A stretch of DNA of 64,000 nucleotides from Isoetes taiwanensis. Taxonomy: Eukaryota > Streptophyta > Lycopodiopsida > Isoetales > Isoetaceae. The stretch spans positions 16,226,416-16,290,415 of the forward strand of contig JAJEKV010000017.1 of assembly GCA_021234155.1 (NCBI GenBank). Reading direction: 5' to 3'. The position numbers were made by a program, and so were the translations under genes. Shown piece by piece: positions 13,831-24,909 of the stretch (the stretch's first letter is position 1; the number at the start of each line of letters is the position of its first letter). The notes beneath the pieces are model-generated. The model saw only the letters and a program-made list of their open reading frames with translations. It did not search any database and was not told the origin of the DNA.

Positions 13831-16800
13831 TATGTATCATCTTGCTGTGCCATTGGATAATAGCTCCACCATATCATATGCGCCAATAGTAAATAATACA
13901 GAATACCATTTGGTCCTGGTGGAATAAATGATTCAAAAATAATGTGAGAAATGTAACATGGATATTGTTTTGTACTCTCAATGAAAAATTAATACATATG
14001 AATGTCTTTATTCATTGTCCATATCATAGTTGCCTTGAAAATATGCATCCCCTCTTCCCTGGCAAACACAAGGCAAGCGGGAAAAAAACACTTAATATCA
14101 TCTCCACTCCACAAAACGGCAAACCTCATCACTGAGCATGACGTCACAACATACCACCGCTAAAACTAAATTATCTAATATTAATATTTAGATATTTCTA
14201 ACCCAACAAAAACTTTAAAGTCGCTATCACCTACGCATCTATGAGTTGATTGTCACAAAACGCCCAAAACCCAACCCCTCGTCCACCAACACCCACAAGG
14301 CCGAGCGCATCTCCATTATGGATCTAAAGTTGAGTAACATTCTTATTATCAATCTAGGATAAGTAATGTGTAGGATGAGCATATTCTTATATATCAGCCA
14401 GCTCTTATGTAATCGGTCAAATGTCCATGGGAATCAATGGTATACATCCCGAACACCACCAAGGTGTATATTTTACTAACCTATCACATATTGTGTATGT
14501 AATAAACTAGACTTTCAAATATGTATTTTATCCTTGATTTCTTATTTAACGTATAAATGAGATTTATAGCCAAATGAAGCAGATCAAGAGAGCCAATAAA
14601 GTCGCAAGAGTTAGAAGAGGGCCGGAAATTGGATGTCGCCAATACTGAAGAGTCTAAAGCTTAATCTCTGCTATCAAGTTAAGTGTCAATATGTAAATCA
14701 TATGGAAAAGGCATTCTTTCTGCAAAGGATCAAGAATAATCGAGAAAAACGGCACTACTCAAGAACATGATGATGTAGTCAATACAATCAAAGGCCACCG
14801 TAACGCCTGTGCTCTCTTGTCCAAAATATCAGGAACTTTTTTGGCCAATAAACTCGTCTACGAGGGACCTACATGAAGCCATCAATGGTTTAGGTCACCT
14901 CACAAAACAAGTTACGCACTCAGTACTTTTCAGTAAATCATAAAGTTTGTGCACCATCTCAACAAGCACAGAAAGCCAGCAAGGTCGTAAACTACCCTTT
15001 CATTTCTTTTCCTTGTAAAAGAGGGGTTGGTGCCCCTTGGCTCCTCGTGGCCCATCGTGTCTTATGCAATTTGAGATGACACTTCTTATTTTGAAAATGA
15101 TGATGCTGCCTGTCTAGAATTTTTCCAGGCCATGGGGTTATTTGAGGTTATCTGAATAAAGTTGTGTGGATTCTTATTACCCAATGAAACTTCTATTGTA
15201 GGTGATTCAGTGTTGGGGAAGTATCGTTGCTACTGGGGTTATTATTAGGTTTGTAGATTTGCTCTCTTGCACTGGACATGAAGCTCCATGGTCAGGTGGA
15301 CTCTGGAAGCCAGCTGGCAGTAGTGTCATTCACCATCAGGCTCCCAAATTTAGCCTTCTATCATCTCCACATATATCTGCAATCACGAGGACGACTCTGG
15401 ATGCGGAAACAAAGTGTCACACTATTATTTCCACGCCGATGCACAAATCATAAGTCAGGACTCCATTTTTTCTAGTATCACAATTTACAGTCGAATGAAG
15501 AAGGTTGTTTGGCCTCAAGCATCCCAGGAAATATATAAGGAATGTTGCCTTTTATCTATTATCTCAGAGATGAAGACAACTGATAACATGGAATCAGACT
15601 CTTGCCAAAATCCAGTGTTCTCCCAACACCAATAGAAAAGGATTTTAGATTGCCATGCAAGCATTTGGCGTTCCGTTATGTGCCATTTCAAGGCGACCGG
15701 AGCAATTTTAAGGGCCATCTCTTTGAGCCGGAAATAAGAAGCACCATAAAAGTCTCAAACTTTATATAATGATCCTTGACCTCCAGATTTGAAGTCTCAC
15801 ACACATGGATAGGTAAGTGAAATGGTTGTCACCAATGTCATTACATTAGTTGAGTGACCACTGTGCCCAGAAGTTTTGATTCTTCAGATGGTCCCTTCTC
15901 AACCAGAGGCCCACACAAATGAAATAGCAGTCAAGCAGGGATCCAATCGTTTCAAATCTTGCCTACATTAGGTTGCGCGCAATGGTTGAAACAAATCTTC
16001 TCATGTCTTCCAATGCATGAGACTCGATCCTTTCTGGGTCCTAGGCTATGTCAAATGTGGTACACTTAGAACACTTGCCCTCTGGCATGAGAACAGAACA
16101 ACGTGCAATACCATGATTCTCGGCCTCAATCTTGATTGCCCTGTCTGTTTAATCCTCTTTATTGAGACATCTCTGCTCATAGGATATCTAAGGGTTTGAC
16201 ATATGACACAAACTGATGCTCATTAATATGGTCTTTGTATTTTTCATAGACTGTCCAATGTCGATGCTTGTTTGGAAGTATTCTGACTTGGTGATCCCCT
16301 GTGCTGGGTATGTATACAAAGCTCGACTTGACTAAAGGAGAGAAAATGGAGATATTGAAGCAAAGATGATAAGGCACAAAACTGTCCTAGGCATTGTTCT
16401 AGAAAATGAAAATCTTTAGTGATGAATAGCCTCAACCTGTCCTCGCGTCCACACACCCCGACACCCGCACCATATCGCAGTTTATAGATTACATCCCTTC
16501 ATCCTGACGAAATGGAAACTGTTTATGGTATTGTGGTGGTTGACTCCTGAATTTATACCTTGGGATATGAACTCTTGAATCTTTTCGGTGGAGCTCTGCT
16601 GGAAAAACTCTTTTGGAAAAAGTTGATATATTTCATGCCTAAAGGTAATTTCGGAAATCTTTCTTTTGTGTGCTCTTTTTAACTTCCCTTGATCGTGATT
16701 GTAGCACCAGAGGTTTTGTTCTTTTTCCTTTGATGCTGCCGATATACGTGTAATTTTCCCTGTACGTAATATAAACTCTATTAGCTTCAGCAATATGTGT

Positions 16801-18650
16801 CAAGACGAGGTCACCGGCGGGTTCGAGAGCAGGTTTTCATATTTCTGCTCATCATATCGCGGTCGGTACTGCGCCACTGGGTTTGATGCGTGCCGCATAG
16901 CAAAAGGCCAACTCATTTCACGCAAGGTCGACATAGTCCACAAGCATGATGCAAAATTCAACCATGCGAATAACGCTTTGTTTAAGATTTTCCTACAAAG
17001 TAACTGAAAGCACTTTGTTCTTCCAGAACTAACCACTTTTTTCGCCTTTTGAAGTTCCAGCATTTTCAACTTTGATAATCTACATGTCTTTGAGCCTTTT
17101 GATTTTGTATAGCCTTTAATCAATGAGTTTATTACTATTGCTCACGGAGTTAACCCTTCTTGAGCCTTCTGTTTACACTGGTTCTTGCTCCTCATAATGG
17201 CTCCCAAATCTTACTTGATTAAGAACGACTTTTAGGTGTTCGGGGATTAAAGAGAGTTTATTACTGAGTAGGTTTTACAATGAGCAATTTTAGTCCTTTT
17301 CCTTTCTACAAATATTGCATTAGTTAATTTCTACGCTTGGTTTTTCCATTACAGTACATTTCGCGGATGCCATAATTTAAGGATAGAAAGACGGAACTTG
17401 CTAAATGTCGCAAGTGTGCGTCTCCTCGCCAAGTTGTTCTATACTTAAAAGCAGTAGGTGAATGCCCACTGCATCACCATCTATAATCATCCATAGTGTG
17501 GTTCTCGGCCTCACATCGTCGCTAGAGTGTTAATCGACTATTTAGTTCAAATTTTCAAAACATTGGGTCGCATACCAATACTAAATATACTCATAAATGT
17601 ATCATCCCACACGGTTTTACCATATACTTATGAATGCCCCGCCATATCATAGGCTTAAATAAAACAATTTGGCTATACCATTAAAATCTATAATATGAGA
17701 GCTCACCATTTCAAAATGTTCTTTCCGCCTAATGTCCACCACCCTAGCAAATCATATTAATCAATTCATTCATTTGCACTTCTAATCTCTTGCATAAACC
17801 ACCATTTCCTACTAAGTATCCATTTAACTTTAATGCTCAGCCACCGTGAGCATAATGCTTCTCCTTGCCACCACCTAGACCAACTCCTCAAATTTTTTCC
17901 CATTTTGTCATCTCACTTCTCCCAAAGTGGGAAGTTTTCAGCCTTATCATCACCCTATCTTTACAAAAAAGAATTACAAATTCAATTTGTGGATGGCCTA
18001 AATGGTGATGAAATAAACAACTTCTCTCATATCATGCATTGTAACACTCCTAATATAAGGCTAGGAATAGCAATAATGTAATATGAATAAATAGCTACAC
18101 CTTGCAACCTGCATCAGATAGCTTCAAACAAAATTTGCACACTCTAGACCTTCAAATGAACTATGGATTAAATTAAATGAATGTAATTATAAGCAACCAT
18201 GAAACAACCGCAGTTTCAAACTCCATATTTACATTTACCATCAAAGAATTTGAGCTTATATAGAAGAATTTGGAAATACCATTTAAAATCAAGACTCCCC
18301 TTTCCATCATATTGTTCAATTCCCACTTCCCACCAAGCTTGGATCATTTTAGCCTTCCATACTTGTAGGAACCTTTCTCTCGTCTGTACTTTTGCATTGT
18401 AATTCTCCCATCCACAAAATCTCATAAAATAGTTGTGGGGAATAAAGAAATTAAGTAGTGATGTCAATGCACTCATTTTCATACCATCCAAAGAACATCT
18501 AATCCCCAAGAATTGCTTGTTTCAAAGACTTTCTAATTTTGCAAGGTTATTGCGTAGCAACATTATTAGAAACTAAACTCCTACATGACTCAAATTAAGC
18601 CATGTGTCGGAGCGAAGACATGAAAACTAGACAAAAATTCCTATTGAATA
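13831..18650. other. AT-rich region; possible gene remnants only
   Basis: No gene can be supported. Two minus-strand frames at 16482-16793 and 16800-17123 have protein-like composition (the second ends in a hydrophilic PVAQYRPRYDEQKYENLL stretch) and might be exons of a decayed gene. I do not recognise the family and see no convincing set of joined exons. A plus-strand frame at 15202-15475 is preceded by a plausible splice acceptor near 15200 but is also unidentified. The rest is non-coding. Confidence 0.3.
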
Positions 18651-19429
18651 TTTTAGGTAACAAATTTCCCATCTATTTGATATATACAATGGGAAGCAAT
18701 GCAACATTGTCCTCCATGGAACCGCAAGGGATGGCGGTATGAATCAGATGCAACTCCAAAGCAGTGGTATGAGCGCATTGGTCGGACAGAAAGCCTGGAG
18801 GTATGGCGATGATCTGGATTGGGAAGAGTCGGCCGGGTTGCACCGGGCACCTCTAACTGCTCCGGCGCTACCCAAAGCAGAAGCCGCCAGGGTAGATCTT
18901 CGGCCCTGCTTGATTTGCCTTGAGCCACTCTGCTAAAAAAAGGGGCAAGGGGCTTCCATTCAAAGAATTGCCCCACTACTGTAATGTAACTGGCTAGAAC
19001 TCAAAAGCAACAAATTCTCTTACAGGAATCGGGTTGGTGTGGGGAGGAGCTTGGTGGCCGCAGGCTGAGGGCCCGGCCATTGGCCGGGCTTCTGGGTTGT
19101 CCTCCGACAAAGTTGCCCTGTCGACAGCACGCCTCTTCACCGGTAAGTACTCAGTGAAGGGTGGTAGCGGTCTCTTCAATCCCGCCCTTCGGCCCGGAAG
19201 GCGAGCCCGGAGATAAGGCAGGGCGGATAAAATGTCCCCTACCGGGGTTAAGGCGCAGCAATAAATCCATTTGGGCCAGCCCCATCGAGATTGGAGACAA
19301 GGAGGAGCCGGCCGCCTTCTTTAGATTTTGTGCGCTGCATGTGGCCTCAAGGCTCTATGGAAGCGATGAGAGTGGAGGGTTACCTTCCTCCGCAGTCGTA
19401 GGTTCACCTTCTATCGCCGATAGCGCTCA

Positions 19430-20872
19430 AAGCAATCAAAGTGGATGTCCAAGCTTCAGGAGAAGCAGAATTTGAGGTTCCGAGCAGCATGCCGCCACTT
19501 GAGACAGCAACTCCGCTTGCCACTCTAAACTCGCCGGTCTCTACGTTGCCGGAGGATCCCTTTGCGATGGCGAGGCGGTGGGCGGTCGCCTCGGGCGGGG
19601 GGGTGTGGTGGTGTGCCACAACAGCTACATAAGCCGTCAGTTCGAGTTAGCCCAAGTATGGGAAGGCATGCAGGTGAAGGACATGGAGTCACTGCGGCGG
19701 GACCCGCATGGCGGACGAACGATACGGTGAGCCGGCTCTCACGCCCCCGGTTCTCTGAGTGGATCCGGCACACCGTGGCGCCGGTCGACACTCACTGGAT
19801 GGAGGAGGCTTTGGCCTTTTTGAATCAGACACTGGGGGAGGGAGTGCAGGTGGACCCCATTGGCCCCTCCCACGCCATAGTCGAGATAGATCATCAGCAG
19901 CACCTCAAGTCTATCTCTAACTTAGTCTCGTGTGCAGTGCTGGTGTACTATACTGGAGTGCTGGACACCAGGAGAGTTGGCGAATGGCTGCAAGCCCACT
20001 TCAAGCGGTTGGGTATCTCGCCGTTTCAATCCTTGAAGTTCTTGGGGAACAATTTCTTCCTTCTCATGTTTGATGTGCCTCCGGTAGTGGAGAGGATAGT
20101 GGCGAGAGGGGTTGACCTCATGTGGGGGAATTACCTGATTTACCAGCATTACACCCCTGGGGTAAGTGCTCGGTCCCTGTCGGCCCTGAAGATCCCGTGT
20201 TGGTTTCAGGTGATGGATCTTCCCGCGGACATGTTGTTACCAGAGTTCATATTGCCATTGCAAATGGGCTCGGCGGCCATATAGCTCACTCCATACCCGG
20301 GGGATCCACCTACTTTATAAGGGATATGCCATCTGCGTACATAGGATAGCCGAAAAACCCCTAGTATACGTGTTTCTGATAGGCAAATTTGACCCCTTTC
20401 CGTATGGTTTTACAACTAGAAGAACATCCCAAAACCCCTATGACCCCTAGTATACATACGGAAAAGGGTAAAAAATCGCCCCCTCCCATTGATGCACGTG
20501 GTTTTGACAGGTTCCACAAGGTGACACCCCCTTGACTCCATAGTCCGAGAGCCTAAGATTTGTGTGGCCTTACCCGCGGATAGTCCATTGCCTCCCTCAG
20601 TGACTGTTAGGAGCGGAGACTGGTACTTTCAGTTCCCTCTCAGACTGTTAAATGGGGCAGAGATCCAGAGAATGTTCCCCGCCCTTCAGGTGTTCGCATG
20701 CTCGCTTCCGGAGGTCAGGTCTGCGTTAGTGCCGGGGGCTCCACAGGAGGCAAGGAGGGAGGTTCCGCGGGGCGGGGACCAGGCTCTGTCCCAAACTCGG
20801 TTGGTGGACGAGGCCCCTCCAGTTAGGACCACTTCGGACGATCATTCCGTATGCCCGGTGCAAGCAAGATGA
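19430..20872 (+). pseudogene. Decayed LINE ORF1-like (DUF4283-type) gene, copy 1
   Basis: The frame from 19562 contains RPRFSEWIR, then a hydrophobic/basic domain with VGEWLQAHFKRLGI, VERIVARGVDLMWGNYLIYQ and IPCWFQVMDLP. The same motifs in the same order occur in the second copy at 49-51 kb (RPKFSEWIK, VEKIISRGVDRFAGEFVLYQ, LPCWFEI). This is the style of plant LINE ORF1 / DUF4283 zinc-knuckle proteins, which bind the element's RNA, although no zinc knuckle is visible here. The frame shifts by one base at about 20250 (one base fewer than copy 2), is split by a 239-bp insertion at 20296-20534, and resumes at about 20551 with PKICVALP, running to a stop at 20872. The N-terminus is unclear. It is a dead copy. 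Confidence 0.55.
20296..20534. mobile_element. 239-bp MITE-like insertion with 8-bp target duplication
   Basis: The direct repeat ACTCCATA lies at 20288-20295 and 20535-20542. Removing the 239 bp plus one repeat gives a stretch that aligns base-for-base in length with the other ORF1-like copy (IAHSI/VREPKICV against ITHL/IAKRPRICV). That is strong evidence for a clean insertion. The ends are weakly inverted: GGGGG followed by CCACCT at the left, and AGGTGACACCCCC at the right. Inside are an inverted repeat (CCCCTTTCCGTATG near 20393 and CATACGGAAAAGGG near 20455) and a direct repeat of CCCCTAGTATAC. An 8-bp duplication is the hAT signature, so a non-autonomous hAT MITE is the best guess. Confidence 0.65.
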
Positions 20873-20880
20873 TGTACCAA

Positions 20881-21850
20881 ATTAATGCCATCTTTCAAGC
20901 ACATTGCATTGAATAAATCTATTGATATCTTCTACAAAGGCTAAGAAACAAACTAAACAAACACTTCCTTTAGTATTTATACATCACTCCCTACATAACC
21001 TGTTGTAGCCAAAGCTCAACAATGCCGAGCACCATTACCAGTAAATAAAGACGCGAAGTGGATTACACCAAGATTTGCATGGTATATCTTGTTAGAGCTG
21101 AAGAACAAGATCCTAGGTTTGGATACCAATGATATTTCTACTAAATGCTTAGGTTTGGATGGAATACCAATTGATGTTTCCACTAAACGTGGGAATGATC
21201 AAAATTCAATGAGGTTGTACTGATTTCTTGATAGTTATTTATATAACCATTTGAGCACTATAGAAGAAGAAGCGATCCTTACATCATATGCCACATTGGC
21301 AGCATCCCATTGACACATGACGCAAACGCCACACCAACATTGCTTTGTTGGATCTTCTCCCCAACCACCTTACATTGAATGTAACTCTCAAACTCGAGAC
21401 ATATCTATTCTAGTTAAGTCTACGAAGAAAAAATAAAAAGACGAACAATGTTTAACCAAGTTGTCATCTCTATTCTAGTTAAGTCTACGAAGAAAAAATA
21501 AAAAGACGAACAATGTTTAACCAAGTTGTCATCATTACTTTACATTGCACGTTTTCGTGAAAATTTAAGATCCTTCCCAATGCACTATGGGTTAAAGTCA
21601 TATAAAAAAACTCAATCGAGAGAACATCCAATTTAACTTTCAATCAAAAAGTCAAAATGTGAAAGCTCTCACATTACAGAGCCAATATTTATACAATTCT
21701 TAAACAATTATCTAAATGTAATCTTTTTTGTAATTATAAAGTTTTAGCGTGTGCGTGTGTTTTTTGCATCACATATTCAACGGCCCAGATTCACTCAAAC
21801 CGATGGCCTAGATTCACTCCACCCAACAGCCAAAAGAGTGAAGAGGGAAA
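20881..21850. other. AT-rich intergenic sequence without a gene
   Basis: No coding signal is seen. The only clear structure is the perfect 65-bp tandem duplication listed separately. Confidence 0.4.
21404..21533. repeat. Perfect 65-bp tandem duplication
   Basis: The unit beginning TCTATTCTAGTTAAGTCTAC occupies 21404-21468 and is repeated at 21469-21533. I find no mismatch between the copies. In a region otherwise full of diverged repeats, the identity suggests a recent slippage or repair event. Confidence 0.9.
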
Positions 21851-22078
21851 GAATAGAATAGAATAGAATAGATTTAAAGCGTCCACGGAGACCGACTGGC
21901 CTATGAGACCCAAACAAAAAAGAGAGCAACAAATGTATTACTGACAGGATTAAAAAAACCCCGCCCCGAAGGGTTTTCGAGAGAAAAGGGGAAGAAACGA
22001 ATAGAAGGATTTTAAAAAAATAAAAGACCGAAAAGGGAAAAATAGAAAGGGAAAAAAAGAGAAAGCATGGAAGGACAA
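21851..22078 (-). mobile_element. Truncated LINE 3' end with (TTCTA)n tail
   Basis: Read on the minus strand, this fragment contains the fold-back core CCTTCGGGGCGGGG near 21958-21975, then TTGGGTCTCATAGGCC, then CCGTGGACGCTTTAAA, and ends in a (TTCTA)n tail at 21851-21871. The same order occurs at the ends of the LINE copies at 22.1, 32.6 and 46.7 kb. It is only a few hundred bases long and has no coding part, as expected for a 5'-truncated insertion, and it abuts the longer LINE beginning at about 22079. Confidence 0.6.
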
Positions 22079-23690
22079 AAGAATAGAATGCCTATGGGAC
22101 CCAATACAAAAGCGCGGCCGATCACATTCTTGCCCGGATTAAAAACCCCGCCGGCGGTTTTCGAGGGGAAAAGCGGTGGCGACAATAAGGCTAGCGACAT
22201 CAATTAAATGGTTGGATGGGGGCATATCTCGAGCCCTCAAGTCCATTACTTTCTGAATGTATGATCCGAAAGTGAGCTTAACCGAAGTCGTGATGTATCA
22301 TGTGTAGCGGCTCATCGAGGTCTAATCAAGCGAGCATAGCGTGTCGAATCGATCATATGTTGGGCAGCTACGGAAAGTGTGACACTCATCCTCAACAGCT
22401 CGATGCGGCAAAGAGCGACAAACCCTATTACGGCGTGGCTCCCCAATCCATCGACCTGTCTCAATCCGGAGATGGTGGGCACTGTCGCGAATGGAGGCGA
22501 TATGCCTGCGCTTTTCATGGGCAAAGGTAGTCTTTGTGGGCCTCGTTCTAATGTGGGATTTATGTCTTTGCTTGTAATGTCTTTGTTTTGACTTGCTCGA
22601 GCCACGGAATCCCAAAGCTTCTTTGGAGAAAGCGAGCATCAAGGTAACATCTCGGTGTCACGATCGCCGCCTGTTTCTACGGATGCACATGTGCTCCCTG
22701 GACATTCCATCTAGTTAGCCTTTGCACTCTTTTATCCTTCCAACAATTCTTGAGTCGTTTGTGGTCCCATTGCCTTTGCATAAGCCAAGTCGCGGTGAGC
22801 GATCATCATCCATATTTACCACCTTCTGGAAATAGGCGATGTGTCTATCAAGGGCTTCGCGGGCGAAGTGGCGGGGAAACCTTGTCTCTGCAACAAAATT
22901 TGATAAGGGACCGTGGATTTCACTCAGGAGTGCCCGTGCTAAGAAGGTATACGCTTTTGTTCTAAGTCGCTCAAGTAGCAAAGGGACACCTGCGGGCCCC
23001 GGACTTCAACTCAGGTACAAAGAATGGGCTCTACCAATACCACGAGCGGATGTGCACGATGCCCCAATCATATAGTTACGTTACGTGGTTATTGTTACGC
23101 ATTGCATAGAGTGCTTTCCGGCCTGCTTTGCTACGCGCAATCTTATGGAAGTGTCGGCATAGTGTAGAAGGAAACTCCACTCCCGGATACTTGTAGGTGG
23201 GTGTCACCTCCACTTGTTGCCCTCGATAAGTGAATGAAGGGAGCCTTGGATGGCGAGGATGAGATTAGGACCACCTTGGTCTTGGCGGATTGGCGTTCAT
23301 GTGCGTGGCACGGCGAGAATGTATATCGAGCATCTAAGTTGAGGCGCATATCCTGCGGAGTGTGAGCTAAGAGGTCAACATCGTCTGCATAGATGAGTTG
23401 TCGATGACTGATGCAAAAGTTGGGTCCCGCCACCCCCATTGTCCATGAGCGGTGTTCCAAGCTGCGAGACCAAACAATGTTGGGGAAAGAGGACATCCAC
23501 GGCGGACCCCAATACTGCTAGTGAATGGTTGTCCCGTCATCACTTGATCGGCACGTACAACTCTCGTTCAACTTTGATATATCTTGCATTTTGCATATCC
23601 ACGGGAACCTCTAGTTGCTTAATCTTTCCCATAACTTTTTCCCGAGGCGCGGTGTCAAAAGCCTTTCAGAAAGTCAACAAAGCAACAATA
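22079..23690 (-). mobile_element. 5'-truncated LINE (RTE-like) with reverse transcriptase remnants
   Basis: On the minus strand the fragment opens inside the RT palm: translation near 23690-23640 gives KAFDTAPREKVM, matching the KAFDTVPR motif of LINE reverse transcriptases. The catalytic-type motif QLIYADDVDLLA follows at about 23400-23365. Further downstream are a region with VEDECHTFRSCPTYD (near 22400), like the Cys/His motif after RT in LINE polyproteins, and the non-coding 3' end with fold-back motif and TTGGGTCCCATAGG. Frames are broken by stops and shifts, so it is dead. The microsatellite tail is reduced to GAATAGAA on the plus strand at about 22081. A related plus-strand copy is at 31507-32706. 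Confidence 0.7.
22127..22190 (-). repeat. LINE 3' fold-back motif
   Basis: On the minus strand the core CTCGAAAACCGCCGGCGGGG can form an inner hairpin. It is flanked by imperfectly complementary arms (ATTGTCGCC on one side, GGGCAAGAAT on the other). It is one of six copies of the motif in this window. Confidence 0.5.
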
Positions 23691-24200
23691 CAAAAGAAAA
23701 AAGCAAAAGAAAATGAGAAAAAAGAAGGAAAAAACGGATGGCCAAAATTCACTCCATCCCAAAAGTCAGGGAGGGAAATGGGAGAGAGAAAAAAAGGGAA
23801 CATGAAAATAGGGGAATGGGAAAAAGGAAAAAAAAAAGTGAATGGGGCAAGGGAAAACAAGAAGGGAAGGAGAATAAAAGGAAAAAAAAAGGGAGGGCAA
23901 AAAAAAGGAATAATAAGGGGGAAAAAAGAAAAAAGGGTGGGAAAAAAAGGGGGAAAAAAGTGAGCTAAAAAAATTAAAAAATGGAAAAAAACAAGGAAAA
24001 TAGAAAGGGAAAATGGGAAAATTGAAATACAAAAGAATGGAAAAGCGGAGAAAGACAAAGGATAAATAAATAGATAGAATATGAATACTATAAATAAATA
24101 GATAGAATATTTAACATCTTACTGACTAGGAAAAAAAAAAGAAGGGGAAAGGGTATAGAATATTTAACATCAGACCAAGAAAAAAGGGGAGGGGAAAGGG
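23685..24200 (+). repeat. Polypurine tract (A/G-rich low complexity)
   Basis: For about 500 bp the plus strand is almost entirely A and G, with only a few interrupting pyrimidines (for example around 23735-23765). The frames 23439-23963 (plus, Lys/Gly-rich) and 23666-24058 (minus, Phe/Pro-rich) are artefacts of this composition. The tract begins exactly where LINE homology ends. A short match of about 30 bp links 23737-23765 with 21803-21832 (GATGGCC..ATTCACTCCA), so it may be part of an inserted unit. Such mirror-like purine tracts can adopt triplex DNA. Confidence 0.75.
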
Positions 24201-24909
24201 TCGAGCGTTGTAACACTGTACATTTGAATCATTAATGTTCTTTTCTCTCGTTACTACTGTGTGTATGGTACCAGTTCAACTTATGCCCAACAAGGGTGGC
24301 ACCGTTTCTAGTCAAAAATAAAAAGAGACTCTTAGAACACTCTTCACATGTGCGACCTCAAAAAATAAAACAAGGGACCAAATCGAAGCTTGTTCTAGAT
24401 GGCGACCTCATTCAAATTTTCAGGGTGAAGCCTCTTCACATGTGAAGACAGCCTTATTTTGGTGTGCTATCAATAAGGATTTCAAACATAAAAGAAAACT
24501 TGACGGTGATATCCAAAACTAGTTAGTAGCACAAGTCGTAGACATTTTAAAGGCAACATCATGAAGTCGTCTTTCATACCAACCAATCACTAAGAAGTCA
24601 TATCTTCTAATGCTTTAATGGAACATCGTACTAATAGACCAGGTACCAACAAGGGGTTTTGAGTTTTGAGTTTTTAGTGCTCAATGGTCCGGAGTCTAGG
24701 GTTGCCAAAAAGAAAAAATCAACTTAAAGGGCACATGCTGTACTGCCCACTGGCCACGTTTGAATTTCCAGACTATTGAATAAATAACTGGAGAAGAAGC
24801 GAGTTACAGATCACCTGTAAGCCCTACAGCATGCTATGGCCTCTTGGCCATTTGTTGTTGGCTTTCAAAAAAAAATGGTCAGCCATCTCAACTAATTTCT
24901 GACACAGGA
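24201..24909. other. 3' flank of the potassium transporter gene
   Basis: There is no other gene here. The part nearest 24910 would hold the 3' UTR and polyadenylation signals of the minus-strand transporter. I could not pick a specific cleavage site. Confidence 0.4.

Noticed and set aside
23439-24058. Long Lys/Gly-rich and Phe/Pro-rich frames on the two strands
   Set aside because: Both are forced by the polypurine tract, where stop codons are rare; they are not genes.
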